Source of the DNA: Allomyces arbusculus
Taxonomy: Eukaryota > Blastocladiomycota > Blastocladiomycetes > Blastocladiales > Blastocladiaceae
NCBI GenBank assembly: GCA_027604705.1
Contig: JADHYV010000059.1
Span: 48,727 to 112,726 of the forward strand
Reading direction: 5' to 3'
DNA: 64,000 bases
Shown one piece after another: positions 11,177 through 22,449 of this stretch. How positions within the stretch are numbered: position 1 is the first letter of the stretch; every line of letters begins with the position of its first letter. Both the position numbers and the translations under genes were made by a program. The notes under the pieces are model-generated. The model did no database searches, was not told the origin of the DNA, and was given only the letters and a program-made list of their open reading frames with translations.

Positions 11177-12762
11177 GGTCGTCTAGTTGAGCTGGAAGCG
11201 TGGAGGGCGAATTGACGTCGTGGAGGAGGGGGACTTGACGTTGGACGCGGGCGTTGTTCGCAGGCAGTGGGTCGAGGGATGCGGGGGTCGAGCACGCGGG
11301 CGTCTGTGATGGGCGCAATCGATGGTGGCGGCGGTGCGGGAGCGCGTGCCCGGTGTGACTGCGGCAAGTGGCGGCGCTTGGCGGCGGGTGGATCGCACGT
11401 CGTCGAGGAACAGCTGCACAGGCCGGATGCACGGCCGCGGGTCGTCGTGGCCGTTTGCCGCGGGGCCGATCGTCGACGGCGGCGGCCGCCTTGGGCGATT
11501 TGCGGGCGGCTAAGGACGGAAGGACGACCAGGCAGGACGGCCACAATAGCCGACTCATGCGCACGTGCAGATGCGCCTCGGGAGCCTCCCGGAGCCCACC
11601 CCGACCCGCCCCACGTGGCCTACCCCCGCAGCGCTGATCGGTTGTGATCGTCGTCAACGGCGGCGACCACGACGCGCGCGTCCTTCTGCGGCCCGACACT
11701 TGCCCAAAGCACCCGCAAGATGCTCTCTGCGCCGTCACGGTCGGCGCGGGCTGCGTGGCAAGCGGTGGTCGGGGGTGGTCGGTGTGCTCGTCTAGTTGTG
11801 CAAGCAACCTGGCACGAGCGATCGTTGTGACCAGTCGCTCGCCAGGCCGGCCAATACCGCACCGCAAAGGACGACGTTGGGCGCCGGCCATGCCCCCCTC
11901 TGCGACGCGGCCGGGAGGCGCGCAAACGCTCGCTCATCCTCTGACGCGCGACAGACGGTTGCAAGCGCCCTCTCTCCACACACGCCGCGCACTTTCAAGC
12001 CTGGTCGTCCCGGTGAATGACTGCATCCCGCATCCGCCCCACGCCCCGCTTGCCCCTGTCCACGGCGTTGCCCCCATCGACGGCGCTGCCCGCGTCGTCG
12101 CGTTCCTGATCGGTGTCGCTACTCTCTCACGCTCCCTGCCTGTCTGCCTTGCCTACCCAACGTGGTAACTGGCGCGATTGTTGATCGGTACGCTCGGAAG
12201 TCATTATCGCACGCCAGTTCGCCATCGTCGCCCAGCCGGAGCCTTGCGCAAGAATCAAACGCAGTGTCAGCGACTTCGACATGTCCACCCAACGCTGGCC
12301 GTCGTAGTCCTCGTCCTGGTCTAGGTTGGCCACTCCATGTCCCGCGCGTCGTTGTTCTCCCATATCGCATGACGACCACCTCCCCCGCTCGGTGCTGCCC
12401 GCGCCGGCGCGTCGTCGTCGTGTCGTGCCGGCCTTGTTGTTGCCGTTTGTTCATGGTCGTGGTCATTTGTTCGTGCGCGCGCGGCCAGTAACAACGGAGA
12501 GCGAGGAGGAAACGGACGCGAGGCGCACACGAGCGTGGCGGCGGCGCTCCGTTGCGCGCTGTTCTTTTCGTGCTCAACGAGAGCGCGCTGGTCGACAACG
12601 CGTCTCTCGCGCTGCGGCGGCGGCGGTGGCGGCCGGCTTCAGCAGAGGCGTGCCAGGCTGTTGTTGCTTGCGTTGAAGCGCCACACCTCACGATCACAAC
12701 ACTCACGTCGCGTCCCAATCCCTTGCTTCCCACTCGCTGCAGCAGCCTCACCGACCACCACC
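11177..12762. other. shared upstream region between divergent bZIP and mucin-like genes
   Basis: The spacer is 1.6 kb between two genes transcribed away from each other. Open frames on both strands are Arg/Ala/Pro-rich without motifs. The frame of the mucin-like gene stays open upstream to 12535, so an additional 5' exon or a longer N-terminus is possible. No independent gene is supported. Confidence 0.5.
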
Positions 12763-14478
12763 ATGGCCTCGTCGTCCGACGCACCTGCTCCTTCCTCCCC
12801 AACCGGCCGTCCGCGCGACCCAGCATCCACACGGCCCGACAACGGCGGCGGCGACAACGCGCCCGCGACTAGCAGCAACCAACCCTCCGCATCCAGCACC
12901 ACCATGGCCTCGCCCTCGGTCGGCACGCCCGCGACGTCGGGCGGCAACAGCGAGCCGACGCGCACGCCGGACCCACCCAAGACGACGGACCCACCCAAGA
13001 CGACAGATCCGCCCAAGACGACAGACCCGCCGAAGACTACGGACCCTCCTAAGACGACCGACCCGCCAAAGACGACCGACCCGCCCAAGACGACGGATCC
13101 TCCGAAAACTACGGACCCGCCCAAGACGACGGACCCGCCCAAAACAACGGACCCTCCGAAGACTTCGGACCCGCCCAAGTCAACCGACCCTCCGAAAACG
13201 TCGGATCCGCCCAAGTCGACGGACGCGCCGGTCGTCACGTCGACGACAACCATCAAGACGGCCTCCCCGACGCCCATCACGACCATGACGACGATCCCGC
13301 TTACGCTGACGCAATCGACGACCATCAACGGCACCCCGACCGTGATCCTTGTCCCAACCTACACGCAAACGCAGCGCGTCATCTACCCGACCGACACGAC
13401 CTCGTCCGATTCGGCGCCGGCCGGCGGCGTGATCGCGCTCGCCGTCCTGATCCCGCTGGCCGCGATCGCCGCCGTCGCCGCCATCTTCGTGCGCCGGCGC
13501 GCGCGACAGCGCCGGTTCCAGGGGGCTGCCGCACTCACGTTCGAGGCGATGCGGTCGAATCCGCCTCCCGCGGCACCGACGCCCAGTTTCCGCACGTTCG
13601 CGAACGACGCGCCGCGCAACGGGTATGGGCGGTTGGTGAATACCGCGCCCGCGCAGCCGGCGCCCGTGATCATGATGAAGCCGTCCCCGACGGTCGCGCC
13701 GAAACAGGTTGAGTACTACGACGACGGGTACCGCGCACAGCAGCAGCCGGCGGGGCCGTTTACGGCCGTGTTGATGGCGCCGCCCCCCGTGGCGGCCGCC
13801 GGGCCGAGTAGTGGCGGCGGTGGGCAGGGCGGGATGATGTACGACCAGGGCCCGCCGATGCCGATGCAGATGCAGGGGCCGCCGCAGGGCGGAATGTACG
13901 ATGGCGCGCAGGGCGGAATGTACGATGGCGCGCAGGGCGGCGTGCAGTACATGGACCAAGGCGGGCCGCAGTACGTCGACGACGGCCCGCACCCATACGA
14001 CCAGCAGTACGACGACGTGTCCCCGTACCCGGACGGCGGCCCGCAGCCGCAGTACATGGACGGCCCGCAACAGCCTCAGTATGTTGATGGTCCCGGCGGG
14101 GATATGGGCCACCCGCAGACGGCGTACCCGACGCTCGGCGACGTGCACGACGACGGGATCGACTTTGCCGACCCGAATGGGGCGGACCCGCAGCAGCGGC
14201 CGCTGATCAACGATGGCGGGGCCGCCGATTCGCGCGTGGTCTATGCCGGCGGACCGGATGCGGCGCGCGCGGTCCCGATGCCCGTGCTCCCGCCGTTGCC
14301 GCCGCACGTGACGCCGCCACCGCCGACGACCGAGTACGGGCAGCCGGCGCCGAACCCGATGCTGCACCCAGAACTGTACGCGAATTCGATTGATCACGAG
14401 GAGCAGGCGCGGCAAATGGAGGGGCGGCCGTCTCGCGAGGGGCCGAGTGCGGGGATGTATGGGTTTGGCCGGGGGTGA
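12763..14478 (+). CDS. mucin-like single-pass membrane protein with DPPKTT repeats
   Basis: From the ATG at 12763, which sits in a strong ACCACC context, the product is 571 residues. Order of parts: a Ser/Thr/Pro-rich head, 14 copies of the hexapeptide DPPKTT (some DPPKTS/DPPKST) at about residues 70-153, a Thr/Ser-rich region, one membrane segment at about 221-245 ('GGVIALAVLIPLAAIAAV' and on), a basic stop-transfer 'RRRARQRR', and a 320-residue tail rich in Pro, Gly, Gln, Tyr and Asp with repeats such as 'GGMYDGAQ'. This resembles fungal wall-sensor or Mid2/SKG6-type proteins in layout only. No cleavable signal peptide follows the chosen start, so insertion would be by reverse signal anchor unless a 5' exon was missed. 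The Thr/Ser-rich part is probably outside and O-glycosylated; this is inference. Confidence 0.75.
   Translation: MASSSDAPAPSSPTGRPRDPASTRPDNGGGDNAPATSSNQPSASSTTMASPSVGTPATSGGNSEPTRTPDPPKTTDPPKTTDPPKTTDPPKTTDPPKTTDPPKTTDPPKTTDPPKTTDPPKTTDPPKTTDPPKTSDPPKSTDPPKTSDPPKSTDAPVVTSTTTIKTASPTPITTMTTIPLTLTQSTTINGTPTVILVPTYTQTQRVIYPTDTTSSDSAPAGGVIALAVLIPLAAIAAVAAIFVRRRARQRRFQGAAALTFEAMRSNPPPAAPTPSFRTFANDAPRNGYGRLVNTAPAQPAPVIMMKPSPTVAPKQVEYYDDGYRAQQQPAGPFTAVLMAPPPVAAAGPSSGGGGQGGMMYDQGPPMPMQMQGPPQGGMYDGAQGGMYDGAQGGVQYMDQGGPQYVDDGPHPYDQQYDDVSPYPDGGPQPQYMDGPQQPQYVDGPGGDMGHPQTAYPTLGDVHDDGIDFADPNGADPQQRPLINDGGAADSRVVYAGGPDAARAVPMPVLPPLPPHVTPPPPTTEYGQPAPNPMLHPELYANSIDHEEQARQMEGRPSREGPSAGMYGFGRG
12970..13221 (+). 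repeat. 14 x 18-bp coding tandem repeat (DPPKTT)
   Basis: Fourteen in-frame 18-bp units, each starting GAY CCN CCN AAR, encode DPPK followed by TT, TS or ST. Codon third positions vary a lot between units while the amino acids barely change. The last four units alternate TS and ST. Confidence 0.95.
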
Positions 14479-15567
14479 GAGGAATGGGAGAAGGAGAGCG
14501 AGTGGCGCCGTTTTGCGTCTGACTCGTCGGATGAGCTTTTTGGTTTGGTTTTGGTTTGGTGCCAGCCGTTGGTTGGCCGCGTTTGATCTCGCTTGCTCGC
14601 TCGCTCGCTCGATGGATTTTTGCACCCGTTTGCGATCGCCTAACTTGGATTTGCTCGATTCGGATCTTGCATTTTGGTGGCGGTGCGGCCCGTCTTGGTC
14701 CACCGGCTGTTTGTTTCTGTATTTTCGTGCCCCTTTGCGTTTTTTGTGCCCACATGCCATGATAGCCGTAGATCCGTATTACATGCGTGCCCATGCTCTT
14801 TTGTCTTTTGTGGTGGGTGTTGACTAGTAATCGAGCCTTGCTTGCGCGCATTGTTCACTTGCTCTGCTCGTCCCTGGGATTTCCATGACCTTCAACGAAG
14901 ACCGACTCGGTTGTTGAAAATTAAGACTAGGAATACAGTCACGTCCAAGACAAGAAGCATGTGAAATATCCCGCGCATTTCATCCAGTCAACAAAGATGG
15001 ATGAGAGAGGACCGCACCGATTGCATCGACATGATTTCTTTACACGCCCCATCCCTCCATTGTCAGCAATTTTGTTACCACCACCGAATATTCGTATGAT
15101 TGCGCACAAAGCATCAGCGCGGCGATCCGGGACGCGGGGGGCAGAGAATGGATCATGCTGACAGGCGTGAGCGCAAAAATCATGAGCATCATCGACACCT
15201 CCACGTCACACCGCCCATCGTGGGCATCCGCTTGGCCTCAAAAACTGTCGACTGCGACAAGCGTGGGCAGCAAAACGTGTGCGTGAGCACGAAAACCTGC
15301 ACTGGAGGAGCTGCCAGTGCGCCAGAGGAGTTGCGCGATGAGTTCCCGTGCAAAACACGACAGCGCACTCACTCGCTGTGTTTCCACTTCACTGCCCCCA
15401 AAGTACACCAAAAAGGTCCTGATCGACGTGGTCGACTCTCATGATGCTGCCGCTTGTTTAGTGACATGGATACAGCAGCGAGTTCCGCCAACCAACTCAT
15501 CCCACACCATATAAAACATGTGGATGCGCCTTTGAAGCGCAAACCGTTCCCTCATTTCTTGACAACC
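14479..15567. other. intergenic region, transition to AT-richer DNA
   Basis: The stretch follows the mucin-like gene. It is T-rich just after the stop (repeated TTGGTTTGG), then becomes clearly more AT-rich than the genes to the left. No frame has a recognisable motif. A gene is not supported; the left part is probably 3' UTR. Confidence 0.55.
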
Positions 15568-16790
15568 ATGAATCGCCTGATCAATCGCCTTGGCTTCAAG
15601 TCGTCCAATTCCCCGCGGCGCGTGTGGCAGAGAACCGACTGCATTTCGCGCGTGCCAGGCCAGTCGGTCCTCTTTGACCGCCTTGAAACGGACGAGTTTA
15701 TCTCGTCGCCCAACGGACGGTGGCACTTTGTGCTCCAGAGTGATGGCCATTTGTGCATGGTTTGTAACCGCTCCTCCAGCATTCAGCAGGCATTCCCTTT
15801 GGCTAATCATGGAAACCCCTTGCGGCCGGCTTGTTAGTACGAATCGTGGATCTGGACGCCCGGTAACTGTCGGTGGGCGAGTGGCACTTGCAGTCCCGGC
15901 CCGTTCGAATGCAAGCTGGTGATCCAGGATGACGGGAACGTGGTTTTGACCAAGCGTAAAATGTACACAACGTGGTCGACGAAGACAAACGGGACGCGTG
16001 CCGCGCGCATGTCGATTCATGACGATGGTCAGGTCAAGCTGACTGATGGTACGGCCAGTGCTCATCGCTCTTCTCGGAGTTGGGAACAAACCTAACCACT
16101 TCTCGTGGTGTAGAGTCCGGCGAGACCACATACTGGTCGATCCGCCCAAACCGCGTCACATTCGGCGGTCCCTACCACGGGTTTCAACCCTCGATCCAGA
16201 CTCTCGTCGTTCCCTACTTTCAGCGCGCACTGGACACGATGCGCAAGCTGCAAGCCGATATTATCGCCTGCAAGACGACGTATGAACTCACGACCGCACT
16301 GGAGACGCTCTTGCCCGTCATTGGCCTGTTCCTGGCCATGGCCAAAGAAAAGGCTCGCTGGCAGCTCGCTGAAATCGACCACCAGATTGAGGCCGGTGGC
16401 AACTCGCAAAGGTCACAGCAGGGGGTTTGTTATCGAAGTTACAGACAGGGATGGCCGCGTCCGAACGTTCCGCTGATGCGCATTGAAGGCATCAATTCGG
16501 ACCTGGTGGCAATGAATGAGGCCCGTCCATGGATAGTGGCCCAAATGGAACCGATTTGCGCAAACGTCGACTTGGATCGCGCAACGTCAAGGGTGCTCAA
16601 GCATCGGCTGGATGGATATGTGACGTTTGCACCGATGATTCGGGCACTGGACGTGATTCTTCGGCATTTGGTTGCGGCAGAGTTGGCGCCAAATGACAGC
16701 GGAGAAAAGTTGCTGGCGGAGGTTCAGGCGATGAAGGAGGGCGCGGAAGAGTGCAGCCGCTGGGCGTCGCGCTTGGGCATTGTTCTTTGA
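15568..16790 (+). pseudogene. decayed B-type (mannose-binding) lectin-domain gene
   Basis: From ATG 15568 the frame reads a leader, then 'NGRWHFVLQSDGHLCMV', then an in-frame TAG at 15835. The same frame continues after the stop with 'PGPFECKLVIQDDGNVVLT', a textbook B-lectin repeat (pattern Q-x-D-x-N-x-V), then a third repeat 'ARMSIHDDGQVKL', and stops at 16095. Beyond a frame change near 16050, a second part reads 'SELGTNLTTSRGVESG' and then a helical-looking region of about 230 codons to 16790, itself with a likely frame change near 16410-16480. Bulb-type lectin domains bind mannose; the C-terminal part is not recognised. An intron could not be found that removes the stop and keeps the frame. 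Sequencing error is an alternative, but several lesions favour a pseudogene. Confidence 0.6.
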
Positions 16791-17130
16791 TTCAACGGGT
16801 CCTGGCGATGGGGAGCTTTCTGATGTTCTTGGCCCTAGTTTTGCCGTTGTTGTGACGTAGCTGCACCAAAAACACGGCAACAATATTTTTTTGAGTGTTG
16901 ACTTGAGCGTTCTGATGAAGATGATACTTGCAAGTGGTGGTGGGTCGTCCCCATCGTGCAAACTTGCTGGGTATAAGTTCATAATCATGGGACGGACAGT
17001 AGTCAAAAGCCATGGTCGGCGTCTGAGCAAGGTCGAGGTCATGAAACAGTAATTGATCCTAGGAACCGATTTCCAAGTGCAGCGAGTCTGTCGTGCAGAG
17101 CAACGGAAGGCCAAGTGAAATACGGAGATG
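16791..17130. other. intergenic, AT-richer, nothing recognised
   Basis: The stretch lies between the lectin pseudogene (plus) and the truncated LRR pseudogene (minus). No conserved frame is seen. Confidence 0.5.
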
Positions 17131-18000
17131 TTAATTGGCCGGAGTCTGGAACTGGCCAATGCGCAACTTGAACGATTGCACGCGGTATGGGAGACTGGCA
17201 CCGAGTTTCGCGCAGCCAACAGTGCAGTCAGCGGGGCCAGGAACCAAGTGCGAATTGAGGTGGTGGAGGCTCGTTTGCGGCAACGCTTGCATAACGGCAA
17301 CAAGGTCTTTCAAGGAAGTGCCAGATGCAAGTAAAAACGAGGTCAAGGATGGCCAGAGGCGCATCAGCATTGTAGCGAGCGCTGGCAGAGCGTCAGCCGG
17401 GATCTTCGAGTATGTGTTGCTCTGGTCGGCAAAATGACGTCTATCCATTGGGAATACGATTGAACAATTGGATCTACGGGTCAGGAATGGCGGAGTCCAC
17501 GAATGGCTCGATCAGGGCAAACTTGCGCAAACCAGGAGGAACAAGACGAGCAATCAAACTGAGCGACATGCCATTGACGGTGACAAGAGTCAGCTCTGTG
17601 ACAGTGGACGGAAGTGGCAGCGAGCCATCTCCACGGGAAAAATCCATACTTGGTGCCGTTCAACACCAAGGAATCACACTGCAGCGGCACAGAGACGCTG
17701 AACGTGTCACAGTGAACCGTGTATCCACGAATGTGGCCAAGCGGCATATGACCAGCGTGTCGCCGCCTCGACGCCATGATCCGAGCTGCTAAGCAGCACG
17801 CGACGCTCGTTACGTGCTGGCAGAGTGAGGTACATGAGCAAAGCATCACCAATACCAGCATAGCATTGAACGAATCCGAAGAATTGCCCGACGTTTGGGA
17901 GCAGCAAGCCGCTTGCCACCACAAGTTGCTCACCAGGCAAGATGCGCCGAGAAGGAGCCTTTTGCGATGCTGAAATGCCAAGTTCACTCTTGTTCGCGTT
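17131..18000 (-). pseudogene. truncated F-box-like/LRR family pseudogene
   Basis: Read on the minus strand from about 18000, this copy begins inside the family sequence. The F-box-like head is absent or unrecognisable. The 'LTLPARNERRVLL' block, matching 'LILPARDKNRALL' of the intact copy at 34.2 kb, is followed by a frame change and then the segment around 'GYTVHCDTFSVSV'. After a further frame change comes 'IPADALPALATMLMRLWPSLTSF', equivalent to 'VVLPALATLLKRLQPTLTSF', and finally 'SLPYRVQSFKLRI'. It stops at 17131, and the C-terminal third is missing. It lies directly downstream of another decayed copy on the same strand, so the two are a tandem pair. Confidence 0.75.
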
Positions 18001-18139
18001 ACGTCGACCAGCCAACAGATCCAATTCCGCTGTTGCAATCCTGATGCTGTTCCTACCTCTGGGCTGCTCTAACATTTAGTATTCTCCGAAAAGTTCAACG
18101 CCAACAATCGAGATTCCAATTCACGGGTCCTAAGAGGAG

Positions 18140-19921
18140 AACACCATTCCACCACAACGTCCACCTTGGACGACAGCAGCTTCTTCCATGCATCCGCCAG
18201 AATGAACTGTTCTTGCGCGATCACCTGGAGGCGTCGCTTGCTCAGCCGGTTGGCTGCCAGGCTCGCCAAGCTCTCAGCTATGCCGTTTGTAATGTGCACG
18301 TCCCACAAGCGCAAGGTGTGCAACGACGAGGCAACGATGCGACTCGTTCAACCGGTGTCGTATTGTACAGCAACTCGTGCGACTGCTCCCATGCCCTGAG
18401 CCCTGGCCTCCGCTCCAACAAGTTGGGCGCCAAATCTAGCGTACGTAGCGACGAGGGTCATACAGCGGCCAGAACCGACAAATCAACATGCGTCAGGCGG
18501 CCATGTGCTTCGCAAATGTCATCATGGCCGCGGTGCCTCTAAGTGCCAAATTGCGAATGTTGAGACACGACAGCCCAAGCGGCAATTGTTTCAGCAAGTG
18601 GAAAAAACAGTCTGCAGTCCCGTCCGAATTATCTTCAACGTTGACCGTCACGCGGGCAGAGTCATCGAGCGCCAGGGATTTGAGCGTCGGCGCGAGCTGT
18701 ACATGCTGAAAAGTCAATGTATCCCACATGTCCAGGACGCTCGACACAGTGATTGTGTTGTACATCAGGCGCGCTGGGCAAGGGCGACTTGAAATCCGCC
18801 AAAACCGGGCATACCATAGTCCACCCCAGGAGAGACAACGCCAACGACCGCACCCGGACTGGGAGACTGACCATGAGCCTCCTTAGTTCAATGGCACCAT
18901 TACCATTCTCAACGGCCACGCCCAAGCTCAGTGTGTGAAAACTTGTCCGAGGCATTGCCTGAAGCACTGCATCAAAACCATCGATTCCACGGGAATGTCC
19001 GAATGTGAACGAGGTCAATGTTGGCCGAAGTCGCAGCAGAAGCGAGGAAGGGCCGGAATGGCGTCAACTGGGATGGGCCTCGAATGAGACCATGAGGGCT
19101 CGGACTTCAAGGTAAGCACTGCAAGACCGTTTGAAATTCGATGGAACAAATCGATCCACAAATCAGGCGCAAGATCCTCAAACGTATTGGCCAACACGAG
19201 CATGAGCAAGCAAGGTGGAACAAGCTGAGCGATCAAGGCATGCGACTGTTGCGGTACAACACGTGCGTTGACTTCCACAAGCTCCAGCTCAGCGACAGTA
19301 CGCGGGAGCGACAACATGTCCTTGTTCCAAGGAAAATTACCGTTCATGTCGCCGCGCAGACACAAACAACGACACTGCGGCGGTACAGTTAAGCAGAGAG
19401 CGCGACAGTCAGCCTGGTAATTGCGACTTGCGTGAATGACACAGGTAAGAGTGACCACCGTGTCGAGGCCCCCACGAATAGCGACCGCTGGGTCTCAGTG
19501 CGGCCAACGAGTCCATAAAGTGAGGCATCAAGAAATGCACGACGCTTGTCGCGCGCAGGTAGAACGAGGTACAATTGCAGCGAGCTATCGTGGTGAAGAA
19601 CACTAAGAAAATAGCCGACGTCTCTGGCCGGCAAATTGAGACGCTCGCCAAGTGGGCCACCCTGAAACAGCGCGTTCGTGCCCGCTGGCATGCTCGAGCG
19701 GAAGATAATATGCAGGCATGGTGCGGAAAAGACGGTGCAGCGAGCGCAAGATGACGCAAAGTACAGCGTCCTGTCAGGTCAGGACTGCTGCCTGGAATCG
19801 CTTTCTGGGCGGCAGTGCCGACAGCCGACACCGCATCGGCGATGCGGTACAGGAGGTCAGCCAGGAGCCGGTCGAGGGTCCACGATGGCGGCACCGATTG
19901 CTGGGAGTCGTTGGTCGTCAT
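18140..19921 (-). pseudogene. full-length but frameshifted F-box-like/LRR family pseudogene
   Basis: The minus-strand ATG at 19921 starts 'MTTNDSQQ', and the F-box-like head 'LDRLLADLLYRIADAV' and 'LRHLALAAPSF' follow. The reading frame then jumps (near 19690, 19420, 19020, 18700 and 18480). In order, the pieces contain 'LYLVLPARDKRRAFL', 'LPRTVAELELVEVN', 'DLWIDLFHRI', 'MTSFTFGHSRGIDGFDAVL', 'LAPTLKSLALDD', 'LRLWDVHITNGIAESLA' and the terminal 'KLLSSKVDVV'. Every block has a counterpart in the same order in the intact 578-residue copies, so this was once a complete gene. At least four frame changes exclude a functional product, unless the sequence is poor here. Confidence 0.8.
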
Positions 19922-20250
19922 GGTGAGTTTCGGTGTTTGTCGCGTTCTGACGTTGATGTGACAAGGCAGAACCATCAGTTGCAGTTGGCGACATGACGTC
20001 AAGTGAAACTGCCTTGATGTCGAAGGTACCCTCCACATTTGTTGAATCAAAGGTGACTGCTCTGTTCTTGCGACCATCAAAGTTCGAACATTTTCACCGT
20101 GCTCGTGCACCATCCCACCGAATATCCTCTACAGTCCGGACAACTGGTCAAGTAAATTAATTCGATGCCACCGACATCGCCAAATGTGCGCTCGAAACAC
20201 GCGCCCGAAACACGCGCCCGCGAATCCAAGAACCACCACCACGACGCCCT
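19922..20250. other. intergenic, nothing recognised
   Basis: AT-richer spacer between the LRR pseudogene start and the stop of the first complete MFS transporter, both on the minus strand. Confidence 0.5.
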
Positions 20251-21906
20251 TCAATACCGCACAAAGAACCGGCCATCCAGGACAGCGAACCGCATGTACA
20301 CCATCACCAGCGCGCCCGCTACCATTGTCCCGCCGGAAAACGCAATCGCGCCGCCAAACTCGTGCGCGGGCGTGATCCACTTGTCGCCACCCCCATGCGC
20401 CTTCAACGCCGCCGAAATCAGCGCACCGGCAAGTGGCGCGCCCGCCAAATTCCCCACGGCCGTGGCGAGCGATACCATACCCGTCATCGACGGAATCGAC
20501 GCAATGCCAAACAGTTGCCCGACCATGGGCGGCATCAGGGAAAGGTAACCGCCCGCGAAAAAGCCAAACGTGATCGCGAAGAGGATCAGGAGCGGCTGCG
20601 ACGCACCCGCGGGAAGCCAAAAGACGAGGATCGAGAGACCAGCAAAGAGGACCGAGAGCGTATACATGTTGACGGTGCCAAGACGGTCAGCGAGCCATCC
20701 GCCCACAATGCGGCCGACGAGCGACATGACGTTGATGAGCGTGAGGAGGAGTGCGGCAAACGACGGCGGGTGCGGCGTGACGCTCGTAACGTAACTGGGG
20801 AGGTAGAAGAAGGGAACTGGCAGCGAAGTCACAAATTCATGTCAGTTGGGATGATCAGGTTTTTTGTAACGTTTCGGCATGAAGGGATAAAGGCATACCC
20901 AAGTAAGAGAACGGAATGATCAGCCGCCCGAGGAACAGGTACCGAAACTTGACATCCCTCAATGAGTTCCAGATCGACCCACGCACTGCGCGCCTGCGCA
21001 CCGGGATCCGCGTGCGGACGAGCGCCGTCGCGACGAGCAGCAGCGCGAGCGTGATGCCGGCCATAGCGAGCAGTGTCCACTTGGTGCCGAGACTCGGCAG
21101 CACCACCGACAGGACTAGTGTGTAGACGAGCGGGCCCGCACCCGCGCCTGCAACGGCCGTGCCTGACGCAAACGATTGATGCTTGACCCACCACTGCGAT
21201 GGCAGCGCAGCACCTGGGATGTAGACCATGGCGCACCCGAGCCCAAACAAGATGCCTTGTGTCAGCAGCAGTTGCCAGACTTGGGTCGCGAGGGACGCGA
21301 GGAAGAGGCCGGCGGCGATCAGGAGCGAGCCCGTCAAAATCACGGTGCGGAAGTGTAACCGCTCAGCGAGGTGGCCGACAAAAAGGCCCCCCGAGACAAA
21401 CATTGTCGCTATGCAGGTGGGAGTGGGGTCAGCAGCAAGTCAGCCAAGAGAAGCTATTGGGTCGATTTGTCTCAAACATAAGACATACACGGCCCAAGCG
21501 CGCCAATCAATGACAGCATCGACGGTGACGCGTTCGGGTAATCCACTTTTTGGTACCGCTCCTGAAACACGCCAAACGAGTACTGCACACCAAACGACGC
21601 GAAATGGATCAGGAACGATGAGATGATGGCGAGCCAGGCGTCGAGGCCGCCGTCGACACGACCGGGCAGGGCGGCGGCAGAGTGCAACGGTTCGGTCGCG
21701 TCATCTTCAATTGCCAATGCTCTGGCCGGGACCTTGATGCTGCTGGCGGTACGGCGCAAACCTGCAGCAGCAGCGACCAACGGGTCGGCAACCGCGGGCA
21801 ATTTCTCGACATGCTCGTCGTCGTTGCTGCCAGTGCACGAGTCGCGCGAGGTCTTTGCGGGGCTCACGCGCCGCAGCTCGAGCGATTCAACGCGGCGGAT
21901 GGGCAT
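20251..21906 (-). CDS. MFS transporter, monocarboxylate-porter type (tandem copy 1)
   Basis: Three exons fit: 21906-21489, 21408-20899 and 20816-20251, giving 497 residues. Donors are GTATGT and GTATGC; acceptors are CATAG and GCCAG. The first junction reads 'LGPSTMFVSGGLFVG', the second 'FSYLVPFFYLPSYV'. The hydrophilic head (about 85 residues) is followed by 'GRVDGGLDAWL' and twelve predicted membrane segments, with the loop 'LAERLHFRTVILTGSLL' after the second and 'GRIVGGWLADRLG' at the start of the second half. This matches monocarboxylate porters of the major facilitator superfamily, plasma-membrane proton-linked or facilitative carriers. The substrate cannot be told from sequence. Exons 2 and 3 have exactly the same lengths (510 and 566 nt) as in the neighbour at 22.5-24.1 kb. 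Confidence 0.9.
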
Positions 21907-22449
21907 TGGTGCTGGTACTTTCGACGCTTGGGCGGTTACAAAGCGGCAGTCGGGTCGGGCGCCAGCGTGCAGGACGGTGGTTGCGGGTGGAACCGAGGAC
22001 CAGGCCGCGCCATTGAAGTGCTGGAGTGTGGACTATCACCTTCGCAAGAGGAGAGGCGCGCGCGCGGAATTTTTGTTGAGATAAAGCCCTGCAACGAGAT
22101 GCGCGCCGCTGATGTGGTCGCACGTCCATTCCTGGGGCCATGTCGCAATCGGCCTGCATCCAATTTGTGCGCTCAAGTCCACTCGCGTCCATTCTGCCAT
22201 CTTCTCTGGTCGTTTCTTTGGTTTTTGCTCCTCTTGTCGCCATATCTAATGAGCCCGCCGCGTCAGAGCAACCTGGCAGATTCCTTTCTTCAAACGCGGT
22301 CCAAACCCAGTCACTCATGCACCATCGCGTCCGACATCCTCTAAAATACAGACTATAGCCGCTCAAATAAAGTCAATGTCAGGGACAACACCAATAGCAT
22401 GCCCTTAACACACGACCGGAAATCCAAGATATTACCACCACGGCGCTTT
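21907..22449. other. spacer between the two tandem MFS genes
   Basis: This is the upstream region of copy 1 and the 3' flank of copy 2. It contains part of a leader that resembles the flank above copy 2 (shared 'GCGGCAGTCGGGTCGGGCG' near 21945 and 24125), so the duplication unit included promoter sequence. Confidence 0.6.

Noticed and set aside
12970-13221. regular 18-bp repeats resembling a CRISPR-like array
   Set aside because: The repeats are directly adjacent, in frame and protein-coding, with no spacers.
13180-14760. 526-codon open frame on the minus strand
   Set aside because: It is antisense to the mucin-like gene, and its Arg/His-rich sequence mirrors that gene's codons.
15439-16149. 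236-codon minus-strand frame
   Set aside because: It is antisense to the B-lectin pseudogene, whose plus-strand frame carries the recognisable lectin repeats.
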